59,217 nt of DNA from Candidatus Gastranaerophilales bacterium (GTDB taxonomy: Bacteria; Cyanobacteriota; Vampirovibrionia; Gastranaerophilales; Gastranaerophilaceae): NCBI GenBank assembly GCA_016280955.1, contig JAEEHV010000040.1, forward strand, positions 1 to 59,217. Direction: 5' to 3'. The notes below the pieces were generated by a model, which saw only the letters and a program-made list of their open reading frames with translations, was not told the origin of the DNA and did no database searches. This document shows, piece by piece, positions 9,901 to 18,264 of the stretch (the first letter of the stretch is position 1; the number at the start of each line of letters is the position of its first letter). The position numbers and the translations under genes are program-made.

Positions 9901-12900
9901 TGTTAATTGTGTTGTATTTATTAAGGAAAGCGACCCTGATTTGTCAAAACATAGAGAATTTCAAGATACAAAATGGCATTTCTACGCTCTTGGCAATATC
10001 GGTGACGCAAAGAAAACCGATAAGACAAGAGTAAATGATAAGAACGACCCGAAAGAATTTGTAGTTGAAATCAAAGATAACGGTAAGCCTAACTCTGGAT
10101 TTAATACGGGAACAGGTACATATCCTATTAGTCCTTCACAATGGGTCGCTGGCAATACCGCATACGATTCACTCTATAATAATTGGGACACTTCTTTTGA
10201 ATTTCGTTATACAAAGGCAGACTATGACCCCAAAAAGAATATCACAAGTGCACAAGCCGAAGCCAACAAGCAAAAATGGCGTGATTTCTATGAGTGGGTT
10301 ATTACTGTATCTGACGCTAATTTTGCAGCAGAACTCGGTAACTGGTTTATTGTAGATTCTGCATTATATTATTATGTATTTACACACAGATACACAATGA
10401 TTGATAACCGCGCTAAAAACTCATTCTGGCATTGGAGCAAGGTTTACATCACCGAAGCCGAAGCTGCCGAAATGGGCGAAACCGAAGCAAGTTACTACAC
10501 TATTGATAACGCAAAAGCAGCTATCAATGAAGGTTATCGCTTTGAAATGTGGGGGTATGACTTTGATACTGCGCTTGGTATCAACAACTCTGGTGTAATG
10601 AGCGAACAGTACCGTTATGGTAAAGAAGATACCGATTATAGAAGTGACGGTGATTCCACATCAGGCTATCTGTTCAATGAAGCAACAAGCGTATTTTGGT
10701 GCAGACTCCGTGATTTAATGCCTACGGAAATTGCGAATATGTATCAAACTGTTGCAACAAACAACAGTAGTGCTTGGGACGCTGAACACTTAATCAATGA
10801 ATTTGATAATTGGCAATCACAATTCCCCGAAGAAATTTGGAGATTAAACTATGAGAGAGAATATACCCGTACATATCAATCTGGCGTAGACAGATTTATG
10901 ACCCAGATGATGCAGGGTAGAAAGAAATATCACCGTAGGCAATGGGAGCGCGACCAAGCTCCTTATTACGGAACAAAATACGGATTAGCATATTACAAGA
11001 ATACAGACCGCATTTCGTTCAGATGTAATCAACCTATTTTTGAGGTTGATAGCAACCATACATTCGGAAGTCAAGCAACAGCTAATACTTATCTCGCGTC
11101 GTCAAGTGCGGCTGTAGACCAGAATGTAAAAATCAAGCAGAGCGATAACACATATAAGTTGTTTGTTATCAAATCTGTTAATGGTTCTTTAACTTATATT
11201 CCTATTGTTGAGCCAAACTATGATTTAACTATCACTCCGTATTCTGACTTGTATCTTACTGCTGAATTTGGAAATGAGGGTAGCGTAACAGAGCAAGTTG
11301 CTATTAGAGCAAAAGCTGGACAATCTTATACTATTGAATGTCCTGCTGGCAGAAATATGAGTAATACAATGGTTAAAATCTATTGCGGTTCACACATTCA
11401 GGAATTAAGTGATTTATCACCTTGTTATATTGAGGATAACGATTTTAGTAAAGCAACTAAACTCCGCAAGTTAATTATCGGTAATGATACTCTCGGATAT
11501 AGAAGCTATATCACAGCTTTAGCTTTAACCAATAACCCAATCCTCGAAGAACTAAACATTGAAAATTGTAATACTTTCACAGACGCTTCTATTGACCTAA
11601 CAAACTGCGGAAACCTTGCAAAGTTCTATGCAAACGGAAGTAATATCACAGAGGTATTATTTGCTAATTACGGCAAGGTTGCTGACGTTGAAATGCCTTC
11701 TTCTATTAGGTCTATTAGTATGCGTAATCTTAATTATTTAACCGACTCAAATTTAGATATGCCTTCGTATAGCAATATGCGTAGTGCAACAATCGTTGGT
11801 GGTGTTCTTGACACAAAGACGCTTATGGGTAGTCTTGCACCAACGCTAACTTATTTATATTTAACTGGTTTCGACTGGTCTTTCTCCAATATTGATTTTA
11901 CTACACCACAAAACTTTCTGATTGAGAAGTTATATCAAATTAACAATGTAACCCTAAAAGGTACTATTAGAATTGATAGAATCCCGTACAGATATGTACA
12001 GAAATATCACGACAAATGGGGTGACGATTTTGTAATTGACGCTAATGTTGTCGTTCCCGAATTTAGCATTACCTTTTTAAATGCGGATAAAACACCCATT
12101 TTATCGTCACAAACTGGACAGCCATACGTTGAGTGGGTTGACGGTGAAAATGCGGCATATAACCCAATTACAGAAGGATATGTAAATACGCCAACTAAAG
12201 CAAGCTCCGATAAGTACAATTATTCTTTCAGCCATTGGGCTTTATTTGTAAATGATACTGTCGGTGCTGAATATACGTTTGGTAGAGTTTTAACATCTAA
12301 TCTTACGTTAATTGCTGTCTACACAGGAACATTAAGGACATTTACAGTGAATTGGTATACGTCGCCTGTTAATACTACTATTACATCAGGTGAATGGAAC
12401 TCAAAGACTAATTCTGCAAATAGGGTATTATTGCACACAGAAACAGATATACAATATGGTGCAGAAGTGTCTTTTGATAATTTGCAAAAGGTTAAATGTC
12501 AAGATGTATCGTCTGGAAATTTGGTTTATATGGAAACATATAACTTTATTTCTTGGAGTGATTCAACTGGTAGCGTCAAAGGCGATATGGACGTTTATGC
12601 TATATGGGATTATGCAAAAATTTTCAAAAACAACGGAAATCTTATTTTAGAGGATTCTTCTGGTAATAGGAAGAAACTAAAAGATATGACTTCAGCCGAA
12701 ATTGCAAGTGTGTGTGCTAATAACGAAGCGGAAACATTCTTTAGTGATAAAGATTATTTTGATTTCGTTATGGGTCACGATTATTCTTTTGCAAATGTTA
12801 ATGAAGAAACTCTTGTATCACTCGGTAATGAAGTTCACCTTAACGGTTTGACCGCAGTTATCCCAACAGATAGTCAAGGACATCAAATCAAGTTGTTCAC

Positions 12901-14275
12901 TGCTGATTCTCCGTCATTTACTATGGCTATTGATTATCAGTTTACAAATGACGCTAATGATTATGCTCCTGCGAATCAAAAGACATTGGTTTCTTGTTTT
13001 GAAAATCCTGATAATGGTAATGACGGTTTCTCATTGAGATATAATTCAAATAAAGCAAATATTCTTTGGGGTGACAAAAATCAAAATGTTACAACTACAT
13101 TCAATAGAGATATGGTTGTATTACGTCACGTTCAAGGTAGCGACGAGTTATATATCTATGCTTTCAATGGTGGTAACGTAGAAGTAAATAACTATTCAGA
13201 CGATATTGTTACCGCAACGCTCACAAGAACTACATTCAGTAATACAAATGCGCCTCTCGTATTTGGTGGTATTGCAGAATATGATTCAGAAAACGAAACA
13301 TATATTGCAACGACTAACTCTACATATATCGGCGCAGGAATTATTTATTGGTGTAAGATTTGGTATGATGATTTAGGTGATACCATTGCAAGAAAAATTG
13401 CTTCTTGGACTCGTGATGAAGATAGACAAGAATATTTCAAGGTTCAGTTGGATTCTGCTGGAACTATGTACGGTAGCCCATATATTCTCACTGGTTCTTC
13501 CACAAGGGCGAGTGCTTCATTCTGCTCAAACAACTTAATGAGATATTTACATAGAATGAATGAACAAGGTGTTAATGCTGGCGGCTGGGGTGGAGATACC
13601 TCTACAACAGAAAGGTATCAAAAGTCTATGCACTACTTTATGCAGAATAAATTTTATCCTGCGATACCTGATAATATTAGAAATCTAATTGTACAGGTTA
13701 AAGTGCCTTCAACTACTGGTAGTAATTCAACCAATGTATCTAACTACGACAGTTATGTTTATATTCCTTGTGTTCGTGAAGAAGATGGTCAAAGCGGCAC
13801 AGGCTACGCTTCCGAGGGTGAGCGTATTCCGTGGAATACTACAAACGGCAGAAGATTGAAATTCCGTGATGTTATTACATTGGATTCTTCGTTGAATACC
13901 GCTGGAAATGCTGTACATACTGGTGCTAATGAGCCAATCTTCGGTCAGAGCAAAGGTTTCTATGACGCGACTACTAATCCTAACGGTGTCAAGGAGTTTG
14001 ATATTTGGCAGAACGGTAATAATCAGGCAATGATTTATTTGTCAGCAGAAACGTTGGCTAAAAAGAATATCACGCCCAATACAAAAATCACACAGGGTAC
14101 TACACTGTTGGGCGGTTGGTTTGGTGCGAACAGATTCTGGTTGCGTTCGCCTGATACTGGTTACACCTACAGTTTCTGGTTTGTCAACTACAACGGTGCT
14201 ACCTACAACAGCAACGCGAGCAACTGGAATGGCGTTTGCCCCTGCTTCTCAATTTTTGTAGTAAAAGAAGAATAA
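6959..14275 (+). CDS. Giant adhesin / receptor-binding protein, DGR target with C-terminal C-type-lectin-like variable domain
   Basis: 2438 residues; ATG 6959 follows AAGGAG at 13 nt. Visible regions: residues 50-195, two GDSY..YTKTE..-type fibre-linker repeats; 255-570, Ig-like beta domains; 575-810, a concanavalin/LamG-like sandwich; about 910-1380, a domain with CotH-like features (NVFNIKVNIASSEN.., DTKWHFYALGNIGD); about 1490-1660, leucine-rich-repeat-like segments; about 1690-1890, InlB-like B-repeat motifs (SFSHWALF, YNFISWSD, YAIWD); 1940-2140, a second LamG-like sandwich; about 2180-2438, a formylglycine/C-type-lectin-like domain. Residues 2388-2431 are the variable repeat matching the template at 15199-15330. 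Ten residues differ from the template reading: R2392, D2399, Y2402, Y2404, S2405, Y2411, Y2416, S2418, S2421, C2429. Very large for a DGR target, which usually has a few hundred to about 1000 residues. Likely binds host surface ligands. Confidence 0.85.
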   Translation: MKNKIKISPSRLEERIFISEQELNDYLDSAKAKAGQDVTLLDESTGKYKTFLIQGTSGSFDTKPMGAGDYVGNSLPPVAEGDIDTNYLIYDSVDGIYKHYRFNGTNYVIVGGDSYAKNQVYTKTETDTELAKKQEAFVGASLPAIGNTNIDYYIGSEANGFIHYRYFAGDINDYIAVGGDSYTKAEVDNLIAAKLVYYYFLSYGTAIVEENGEQIEKNNVVRLWRYTNPDDVGDTTGEVGTVVTWFEMQGGGGGSSQATNMTFERVTPANIVTTVGSVETNGVVISASFSDYETGGEAVSASYSIKVGNNVVKTGVAIQCKDYSGNQIYDSDNNPVYNVFDITDYCSVGTQTVTISITDEYGNMIIRRWTVQILDINITSTFDDTYSRAAGSAINFTYTPFGATSKTIHFVLDGVEIGTVTTNSSGTQSTYSIASTYTTYGAHFLDCYITATVDGVPITSNHIYKDIICYANDGELPIIGCIYRYDRYGTVQMNEYNTFNIPYTVYDPSTSSPIVTLSVDGTLVNTLTLSSHNNTWAFKGSEVGNHTLTIACGSTSVTITVNVNDLGYDISPVTTGLAFDFDPTGITNSSTNRLWHDKNDNSIALSVSENFDWDNGGYQIDSVTGESYFLVKAGTRATISYNLFGTNPKYDGAEFKLVFKTSNVRDTETTFLSCVSDDIGLKMDVHSATLSNSVNVADPLWIPYSEEDIIEFEYNINPSINGLTYNPLIMTYEDGVPYKPAPYSSGTFNTLTGEWNGGAQLHQDTPVPITIGSDDCDVYIYRMKAYSVSLSDSQILDNFIADARDSETMVNRYVRNQVYDDGALTPDSVAEACPHLRVITIDAPYFTNDKDEKVPNTTIGYIYKDGDSVLENWKAVNCKHSGQGTTSNDYGFAGRNLMLYMNDENTVITLGDDTTTVEKVALTYNGQNATSIPNNVFNIKVNIASSENANNALLAKRYNDYLPYKMPAQKRDSRVKNTMEFVNCVVFIKESDPDLSKHREFQDTKWHFYALGNIGDAKKTDKTRVNDKNDPKEFVVEIKDNGKPNSGFNTGTGTYPISPSQWVAGNTAYDSLYNNWDTSFEFRYTKADYDPKKNITSAQAEANKQKWRDFYEWVITVSDANFAAELGNWFIVDSALYYYVFTHRYTMIDNRAKNSFWHWSKVYITEAEAAEMGETEASYYTIDNAKAAINEGYRFEMWGYDFDTALGINNSGVMSEQYRYGKEDTDYRSDGDSTSGYLFNEATSVFWCRLRDLMPTEIANMYQTVATNNSSAWDAEHLINEFDNWQSQFPEEIWRLNYEREYTRTYQSGVDRFMTQMMQGRKKYHRRQWERDQAPYYGTKYGLAYYKNTDRISFRCNQPIFEVDSNHTFGSQATANTYLASSSAAVDQNVKIKQSDNTYKLFVIKSVNGSLTYIPIVEPNYDLTITPYSDLYLTAEFGNEGSVTEQVAIRAKAGQSYTIECPAGRNMSNTMVKIYCGSHIQELSDLSPCYIEDNDFSKATKLRKLIIGNDTLGYRSYITALALTNNPILEELNIENCNTFTDASIDLTNCGNLAKFYANGSNITEVLFANYGKVADVEMPSSIRSISMRNLNYLTDSNLDMPSYSNMRSATIVGGVLDTKTLMGSLAPTLTYLYLTGFDWSFSNIDFTTPQNFLIEKLYQINNVTLKGTIRIDRIPYRYVQKYHDKWGDDFVIDANVVVPEFSITFLNADKTPILSSQTGQPYVEWVDGENAAYNPITEGYVNTPTKASSDKYNYSFSHWALFVNDTVGAEYTFGRVLTSNLTLIAVYTGTLRTFTVNWYTSPVNTTITSGEWNSKTNSANRVLLHTETDIQYGAEVSFDNLQKVKCQDVSSGNLVYMETYNFISWSDSTGSVKGDMDVYAIWDYAKIFKNNGNLILEDSSGNRKKLKDMTSAEIASVCANNEAETFFSDKDYFDFVMGHDYSFANVNEETLVSLGNEVHLNGLTAVIPTDSQGHQIKLFTADSPSFTMAIDYQFTNDANDYAPANQKTLVSCFENPDNGNDGFSLRYNSNKANILWGDKNQNVTTTFNRDMVVLRHVQGSDELYIYAFNGGNVEVNNYSDDIVTATLTRTTFSNTNAPLVFGGIAEYDSENETYIATTNSTYIGAGIIYWCKIWYDDLGDTIARKIASWTRDEDRQEYFKVQLDSAGTMYGSPYILTGSSTRASASFCSNNLMRYLHRMNEQGVNAGGWGGDTSTTERYQKSMHYFMQNKFYPAIPDNIRNLIVQVKVPSTTGSNSTNVSNYDSYVYIPCVREEDGQSGTGYASEGERIPWNTTNGRRLKFRDVITLDSSLNTAGNAVHTGANEPIFGQSKGFYDATTNPNGVKEFDIWQNGNNQAMIYLSAETLAKKNITPNTKITQGTTLLGGWFGANRFWLRSPDTGYTYSFWFVNYNGATYNSNASNWNGVCPCFSIFVVKEE
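14120..14251 (+). repeat. DGR variable repeat (VR)
   Basis: 132 bp aligning without gaps to 15199-15330. Differences (template to variable): A>G at 14133, 14153, 14172, 14211, 14220; A>T at 14162, 14168, 14189, 14204; A>C at 14245; and one C>A at 14134. Ten of 11 changes are at template adenines, the hallmark of DGR mutagenic retrohoming. The last 24 bp, including a GC-rich stretch (14231-14244), is nearly invariant and is the likely initiation-of-mutagenic-homing end. The repeat lies at the extreme 3' end of the adhesin gene. Confidence 0.95.
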
Positions 14276-14286
14276 TTTAATTATAA

Positions 14287-14340
14287 AAAGTCCTACAAAT
14301 CTGACGGTAACTCGCTTACCGTCTTGTAGGGCTTTATTTA
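14287..14340 (+). terminator. Two-part hairpin after VR: terminator and possible DGR target-recognition hairpin
   Basis: Outer stem AGTCCTACAA (14289-14298) with TTGTAGGGCT (14324-14333), then a 4-nt bulge and an inner perfect 8-bp stem GACGGTAA (14303-14310) / TTACCGTC (14316-14323) with a CTCGC loop. A T-rich tract follows, so it can terminate the adhesin transcript. In characterised DGRs a hairpin or cruciform shortly after VR aids target recognition; this one begins 38 bp after VR and may do both. Confidence 0.65.
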
Positions 14341-14361
14341 TTTACGAAAGGAGGGAAGAGT

Positions 14362-15165
14362 GTGTCAGTGCTAAAGGCAAAAAGACATCTTGCTAAAAGC
14401 GAATTTGAACATACTTTTTCTCTATTTTATATTGAGTCAGAAAGATTGATAAATAAAGTTCCTAAAAGGCGAAAGAAATATGTTACTGAAAATATTGCGG
14501 TAATAAACAATTCAATATATAACGACCTAATGGTTATACAAAAATATTTATTCGCCAAAAAGGACAATAAGAAAGAAATTAAAAAATTAAGAATATTATC
14601 TGTTTTAGAGAAGATTGATTTTTTAGAGAAGGCGATTATGGTTTATTCAAATATAATGTCTATGTCATTTGAGCAACAGTGTAATTGGGTTAGCTATCTG
14701 GATAAAGAAGTAGCTTTATTAAATGGAATGTTAGACGAAGAAACGCCTAAATCAAAATTCAAAGCAACTGTGTTAGATTGGGAAAAGATTTCAAGATTTG
14801 AAGTATTAAGAAATATGGTTTTCTTACACAGATATACTCACGGCAAAGCTGTTAGAGCTGTTGGAAAGTTTGAAACTTGTACAACGCCGTTGCTTATAGG
14901 AATAATTGACGACGCATTATTCTATTTGTCAAAAGCTAACTCATATATACCACAAACAAAAGCTGAATATGAAGAAAGAGAAAAATACATAGATACAGTA
15001 TTACAAAAATTAGATGAAATTCAAAGACCAATGTTAATGTACTTTAGCACTATGGGATATAGCAATAGGGTACAAAGAGAATGGTCGGAGATGTTACGAA
15101 AAGAAATTAAATTGGTTAAAGGTTTACAAAATTCCGATAGAAAGAGATTTAGTAAACTTCCTTAA
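14362..15165 (+). CDS. avd: DGR accessory variability determinant-like protein, apparently two Avd units fused
   Basis: 267 residues starting at GTG 14362, seven bases after AAAGGAGG. Avd is a small basic four-helix-bundle protein that forms a ring, binds the DGR reverse transcriptase and RNA, and is needed for retrohoming; usual length is about 110-130 residues. Here residues 12-125 and about 145-265 look like two copies. They align at their helix 2-3 (KVPKRRKKYVTENI / YIPQTKAEYEEREK) and at the C-terminal helix (MSFEQQCNWVSYLDKEVALL / GYSNRVQREWSEMLRKEIKL). It lies between VR and TR, the normal Avd position. Identification is from fold pattern and position, not a strong motif. Confidence 0.7.
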   Translation: MSVLKAKRHLAKSEFEHTFSLFYIESERLINKVPKRRKKYVTENIAVINNSIYNDLMVIQKYLFAKKDNKKEIKKLRILSVLEKIDFLEKAIMVYSNIMSMSFEQQCNWVSYLDKEVALLNGMLDEETPKSKFKATVLDWEKISRFEVLRNMVFLHRYTHGKAVRAVGKFETCTTPLLIGIIDDALFYLSKANSYIPQTKAEYEEREKYIDTVLQKLDEIQRPMLMYFSTMGYSNRVQREWSEMLRKEIKLVKGLQNSDRKRFSKLP

Positions 15166-15678
15166 TAAATAAACAATTTGGTTGGAATCTATATCACCTT
15201 TGGTGCGAACAACTTCTGGTTGCGTTCGCCTAATACTGGTAACACCAACAATTTCTGGTTTGTCAACAACAACGGTGCTACCAACAACAACAACGCGAAC
15301 AACTGGAATGGCGTTTGCCCCTGATTCTCATTTTCAAGTAGCAATGAATAAGTGTGAAGAGGTTTTTCAATAAATCTAAAAAAATTGAGAAGGAGGTTTC
15401 AACCATCTGTTAATGTTTATAAGACATAAACAGTAAATAATACGTTCAGGTGTTTTAACTTGGACTCGCTGGTTAGCGATTCATAAGGGGTCGGGTGGAC
15501 GCTTTTTGCATAGATATGTCGTGCAACCGTGTCATATTTTTATACCCGTATCACCTGTGGCTGGAACAACGGTGGCACATAATATTTGAGATTTGGTATC
15601 TAAATTGACGGTATTATTGTGTGAATATAAGCCGAATGAAGGAAAATCAAAAAAAAGGGTAAGTAAAAGGTAAAAATA
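15166..15678 (+). ncRNA. DGR template RNA region (TR plus structured spacer before the RT)
   Basis: A 513-bp non-coding stretch between avd and the RT gene. It holds TR (15199-15330), then about 350 bp with no convincing gene but several potential hairpins, e.g. TCGCT..AGCGA near 15466-15481 and ATATG..CATAT near 15514-15539. In the Bordetella phage DGR the RNA spacer 3' of TR folds with the RT-Avd complex and primes cDNA synthesis; this region is in the corresponding place. RNA ends are not determinable from sequence. Confidence 0.7.
15199..15330 (+). repeat. DGR template repeat (TR)
   Basis: Adenine-rich 132-bp invariant template for the VR at 14120-14251. In the VR frame it reads many AAC/AAT asparagine codons (FGANNFWLRSPNTGNTNNFW), the codons best suited to adenine mutagenesis. 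It also contains an in-frame TGA (15322-15324) whose A is C in the VR (TGC, Cys2429). Confidence 0.95.
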
Positions 15679-16986
15679 ATGAATAATAAAGAACGAATAC
15701 AAAAAAGAATAGAAAGGGATAAAGCTCGTAGAGCTGCAAAGAAGGCACAACGAGCTAAAGAAGCTGATGATTATAATAAAGTTTTGACAATGCAACATTA
15801 TCACAATTCATTACGGAAGTGTAGAAAAGGAGTAATGTGGAAAGGAAAACCACAAGCATATTGTAATGAAGGAATAACCAATGTCCTTGAAACACTTGAA
15901 ATTGTTGAGAGTGAGAAACTTCCACCGTTAAAGAACACAACTCCTATCATACTTTATGAGCGTGGAAAAGAAAGAAAAATTATTCCAATCCAATTTGATG
16001 ATAGGGTTACTCAACGTGTATTATGTGATGATTCACTTCTTTCAATGGTTAAGTCATCACTAATATATGATAATGGTGCAAGCATGAAGAAAAAAGGAAC
16101 TAATTTTGCGCGGAAACGTGCAGAGAAATTTCTTCGTAGTGCAATAAATGAGTACGGACAAGATTTCTACATATTAACATATGATTTCAAAAGTTTCTTT
16201 GATAGCATACCACACCAAACTTGTTACAATGTATTAAATAAATATTATACTGATAAACGCATTGTGAACATTGTTATGGAAGTGGTTAAATCATATCAAA
16301 GACCAGAAATAATGCGATGTAAAGATAAATTAGAAAGGGAAATGCAATTACAAAAACTTGAAAACAATGAATTGTGTGGCATTTGTCTTGGTAGCCAAAT
16401 CTCACAAATACTCGCTTTGGTCGTTCCAAATGAATTAGACCATTATGTTAAAGATAAAATGAGAATGAAACGGTATGTGAGGTATATGGATGACGGCATT
16501 ATTATTCATAATGATAAGGCTGTTCTGTGGAAATTATACGAGGGAATGAAGAAAATCTGTGAAAAACTCGGTTTAACATTTAACGAAAAGAAAACAAAAA
16601 TTGTTAAAGCAACGAAGGGTTTTTCTTTCCTAAAAATTAAATATCGTGTTGCTTGTAAGAAATTAGTCAAAACACTTGTCAGAAGCGGAACGGTCAGAAT
16701 GAGAAGAAAACTCAAAAAGTTCAAAAAGAAAGTCGATAGCGGGATAATGAAATTGGACGATGTGTATAATTCTATGCAATCGTGGTTGGCACACGCTAAA
16801 CTGGCTAAATCTTATCATACTGTAAAGAGTATGCTGAAACTTTATGATGATTTATTTGGTGGTTATAAAATAACCAAAAAATATTTCAAGAATCTTAAAA
16901 GAAAGGTAGGTAAGTCAGATGAAGTATTACAAAGTGATAAATGGGCAGCTTTTCGTTGGGATTGCGACATCTGCGGAGCTGCGTAG
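15679..16986 (+). CDS. DGR reverse transcriptase
   Basis: 435 residues. Copies the template RNA into cDNA with misincorporation opposite adenines; the cDNA replaces VR. Motifs: YDFKSFFDS with catalytic D169; LGSQISQ at residue 237, the position where DGR RTs carry their diagnostic xGxxxSQ motif; YMDD (269-272); GLTFNEKKTKI; and the FSFLKIKYRV thumb-proximal motif. The N-terminal 35 residues are very basic (RIQKRIERDKARRAAKKAQR) and probably bind RNA or Avd. The ATG at 15679 has a weak AAAGG site. The 3' end overlaps the next gene by 68 bp in another frame. Confidence 0.95.
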   Translation: MNNKERIQKRIERDKARRAAKKAQRAKEADDYNKVLTMQHYHNSLRKCRKGVMWKGKPQAYCNEGITNVLETLEIVESEKLPPLKNTTPIILYERGKERKIIPIQFDDRVTQRVLCDDSLLSMVKSSLIYDNGASMKKKGTNFARKRAEKFLRSAINEYGQDFYILTYDFKSFFDSIPHQTCYNVLNKYYTDKRIVNIVMEVVKSYQRPEIMRCKDKLEREMQLQKLENNELCGICLGSQISQILALVVPNELDHYVKDKMRMKRYVRYMDDGIIIHNDKAVLWKLYEGMKKICEKLGLTFNEKKTKIVKATKGFSFLKIKYRVACKKLVKTLVRSGTVRMRRKLKKFKKKVDSGIMKLDDVYNSMQSWLAHAKLAKSYHTVKSMLKLYDDLFGGYKITKKYFKNLKRKVGKSDEVLQSDKWAAFRWDCDICGAA

Positions 16987-17665
16987 AATCCAATTAGAGC
17001 ATAACATTTTGATTGCTTGTACTGAAAAAGAAGCGCAGTGCGTCCAAATTGATGATAATTTCTATCACGCTGGTTGGATGAAAGCAATTCGTGAGGATAT
17101 TGGTGCTGTAACGGCAGACGTAACAGAAATCACAAAAGAAGAATATGATATACTCTACGAGATGATTGAACACGACGAAGAAATTGACCCAATGCCAGAC
17201 CCAGACCCAGACCCAGACCCAACGCCAGAACCCGAACCTGAAGATATAACGGTCGATTATGCTAAAACCTTAAAAATCAAGGAAATGAATCAAACTTGTC
17301 AAAATACAATATTCGCTGGAATTGATGTGGTACTCTCTGACGGAGAATCACATCATTTTTCTTTGACAGAATACGACCAAGTAAATTTATTTAAGTTGGA
17401 AACACTTGCACATTCTGGTGCTGAAACATTACCGTATCACGAGGACGATAAACCTTGTAAATTCTTTCCTGCGGAGGATATTATTACAATCGCCAATGCT
17501 GCCACAAACTATGTTACATATCACACAACATACACAAACAGCTTGAAGTCTTATATTAAATCACTTCGCTCATTGAATACAATATCAAGAGTTTATTATG
17601 GCATTGAAATCCCTGAAAAATATCAATCAGAGGTTTGGAAAGCGATAAACACTAATGAAGATTAA
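16919..17665 (+). CDS. Tail-associated DUF4376-like protein with acidic proline linker
   Basis: 248 residues. Residues 1-85 are a compact domain (MKYYKVINGQLFVGIATSAE..) seen at the start of many Firmicute phage tail-region proteins. Then comes an Asp/Pro/Glu linker (PDPDPDPDPTPEPEPE, residues 94-109) encoded by a CCAGAC hexamer repeat, and a C-terminal domain of about 125 residues resembling DUF4376, which is found in tail-fibre-assembly-like proteins. The start overlaps the RT gene, so the two are probably translationally linked. A role in fibre assembly or decoration is plausible but unproven. Confidence 0.5.
   Translation: MKYYKVINGQLFVGIATSAELRRIQLEHNILIACTEKEAQCVQIDDNFYHAGWMKAIREDIGAVTADVTEITKEEYDILYEMIEHDEEIDPMPDPDPDPDPTPEPEPEDITVDYAKTLKIKEMNQTCQNTIFAGIDVVLSDGESHHFSLTEYDQVNLFKLETLAHSGAETLPYHEDDKPCKFFPAEDIITIANAATNYVTYHTTYTNSLKSYIKSLRSLNTISRVYYGIEIPEKYQSEVWKAINTNED
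17195..17220 (+). repeat. Hexanucleotide repeat CCAGAC x4
   Basis: Four perfect tandem CCAGAC units plus CC encode the PDPDPD linker of the preceding protein. Because the unit is six bases, length change would alter the linker without shifting frame. Confidence 0.8.
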
Positions 17666-18077
17666 ACTAATTACAAAATATTTGTTTCTATTTTCGGTTG
17701 GCGGTCTAATCTATTGTGGATTAGAACTTTTTTGGAGAGGACATACACATTGGACAATGTTTATCGTTGGTGGTCTGTGTTTTATATTTTGTGGCAGTAT
17801 TAACGAGTTGTTTAGTTGGGATATGCCTGTTTGGATTCAAATGTTGATTTGTTCCGTGGGTATAACAATTATTGAATTTATTTCTGGCGTTATTATCAAT
17901 ATTATTTTTCAACTAAATGTTTGGGATTATAGTAATTTGCCATTTAATATTATGGGACAAGTTTGTTTGCTATTTTCGTTTTTGTGGTTTTTATTATCTC
18001 TCGTTGCAATATGGTTAGATGATTGGTTGAGATATTTATATTTTGATGAAGAAAAACCTCATTATAGGTGGTGGTAA
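17655..18077 (+). CDS. Polytopic membrane protein (ABC_trans_CmpB / DUF1113-like)
   Basis: 140 residues with four predicted membrane segments (about 8-25, 34-52, 58-82, 96-121). The SVGGLIYCGLELFWRGHTHW and FNIMGQVCLLFSFLW patterns match the small membrane family Pfam calls putative ABC-transporter type IV, which phages of Clostridia often carry between tail and lysis genes. Function unknown. It starts 10 bp inside the upstream gene's end, suggesting coupling. Confidence 0.55.
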   Translation: MKIKLITKYLFLFSVGGLIYCGLELFWRGHTHWTMFIVGGLCFIFCGSINELFSWDMPVWIQMLICSVGITIIEFISGVIINIIFQLNVWDYSNLPFNIMGQVCLLFSFLWFLLSLVAIWLDDWLRYLYFDEEKPHYRWW

Positions 18078-18078
18078 T

Positions 18079-18264
18079 ATGCCTGATTATATAGAAAGGG
18101 TTACACGATATAAAAAGTATTCACAAGCTGATTTCCCTGATTGTTGCAAATGCAGGAAAGGACATATTTGCCATATCTGTAATCAAATTCTAAAGGGTGA
18201 AAAGAATTATCACCGTGCTAAAAATCGTATTAGAAAAGAAATCGAACAGCAAATAAAAGAATAG
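18079..18264 (+). CDS. Small cysteine-rich (zinc-ribbon-like) protein
   Basis: 61 residues from ATG 18079, preceded by AGGTGGTGG; an upstream in-frame ATG at 18043 overlaps the previous gene and lacks as good a site. It has CCKCRKGHICHIC (residues 19-31), a Cys/His cluster able to bind one metal ion, followed by a basic helix. Function unknown. Confidence 0.5.
   Translation: MPDYIERVTRYKKYSQADFPDCCKCRKGHICHICNQILKGEKNYHRAKNRIRKEIEQQIKE

Noticed and set aside
15182..15373. 63-codon open frame over the template repeat
   Set aside because: It is an artefact of the Asn/Thr-rich TR read in another frame; TR is explained as non-coding DGR template and there is no ribosome site.
17195..17220. CCAGAC repeat as a phase switch
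   Set aside because: Unit length is six, so changes stay in frame; only the linker length would vary.
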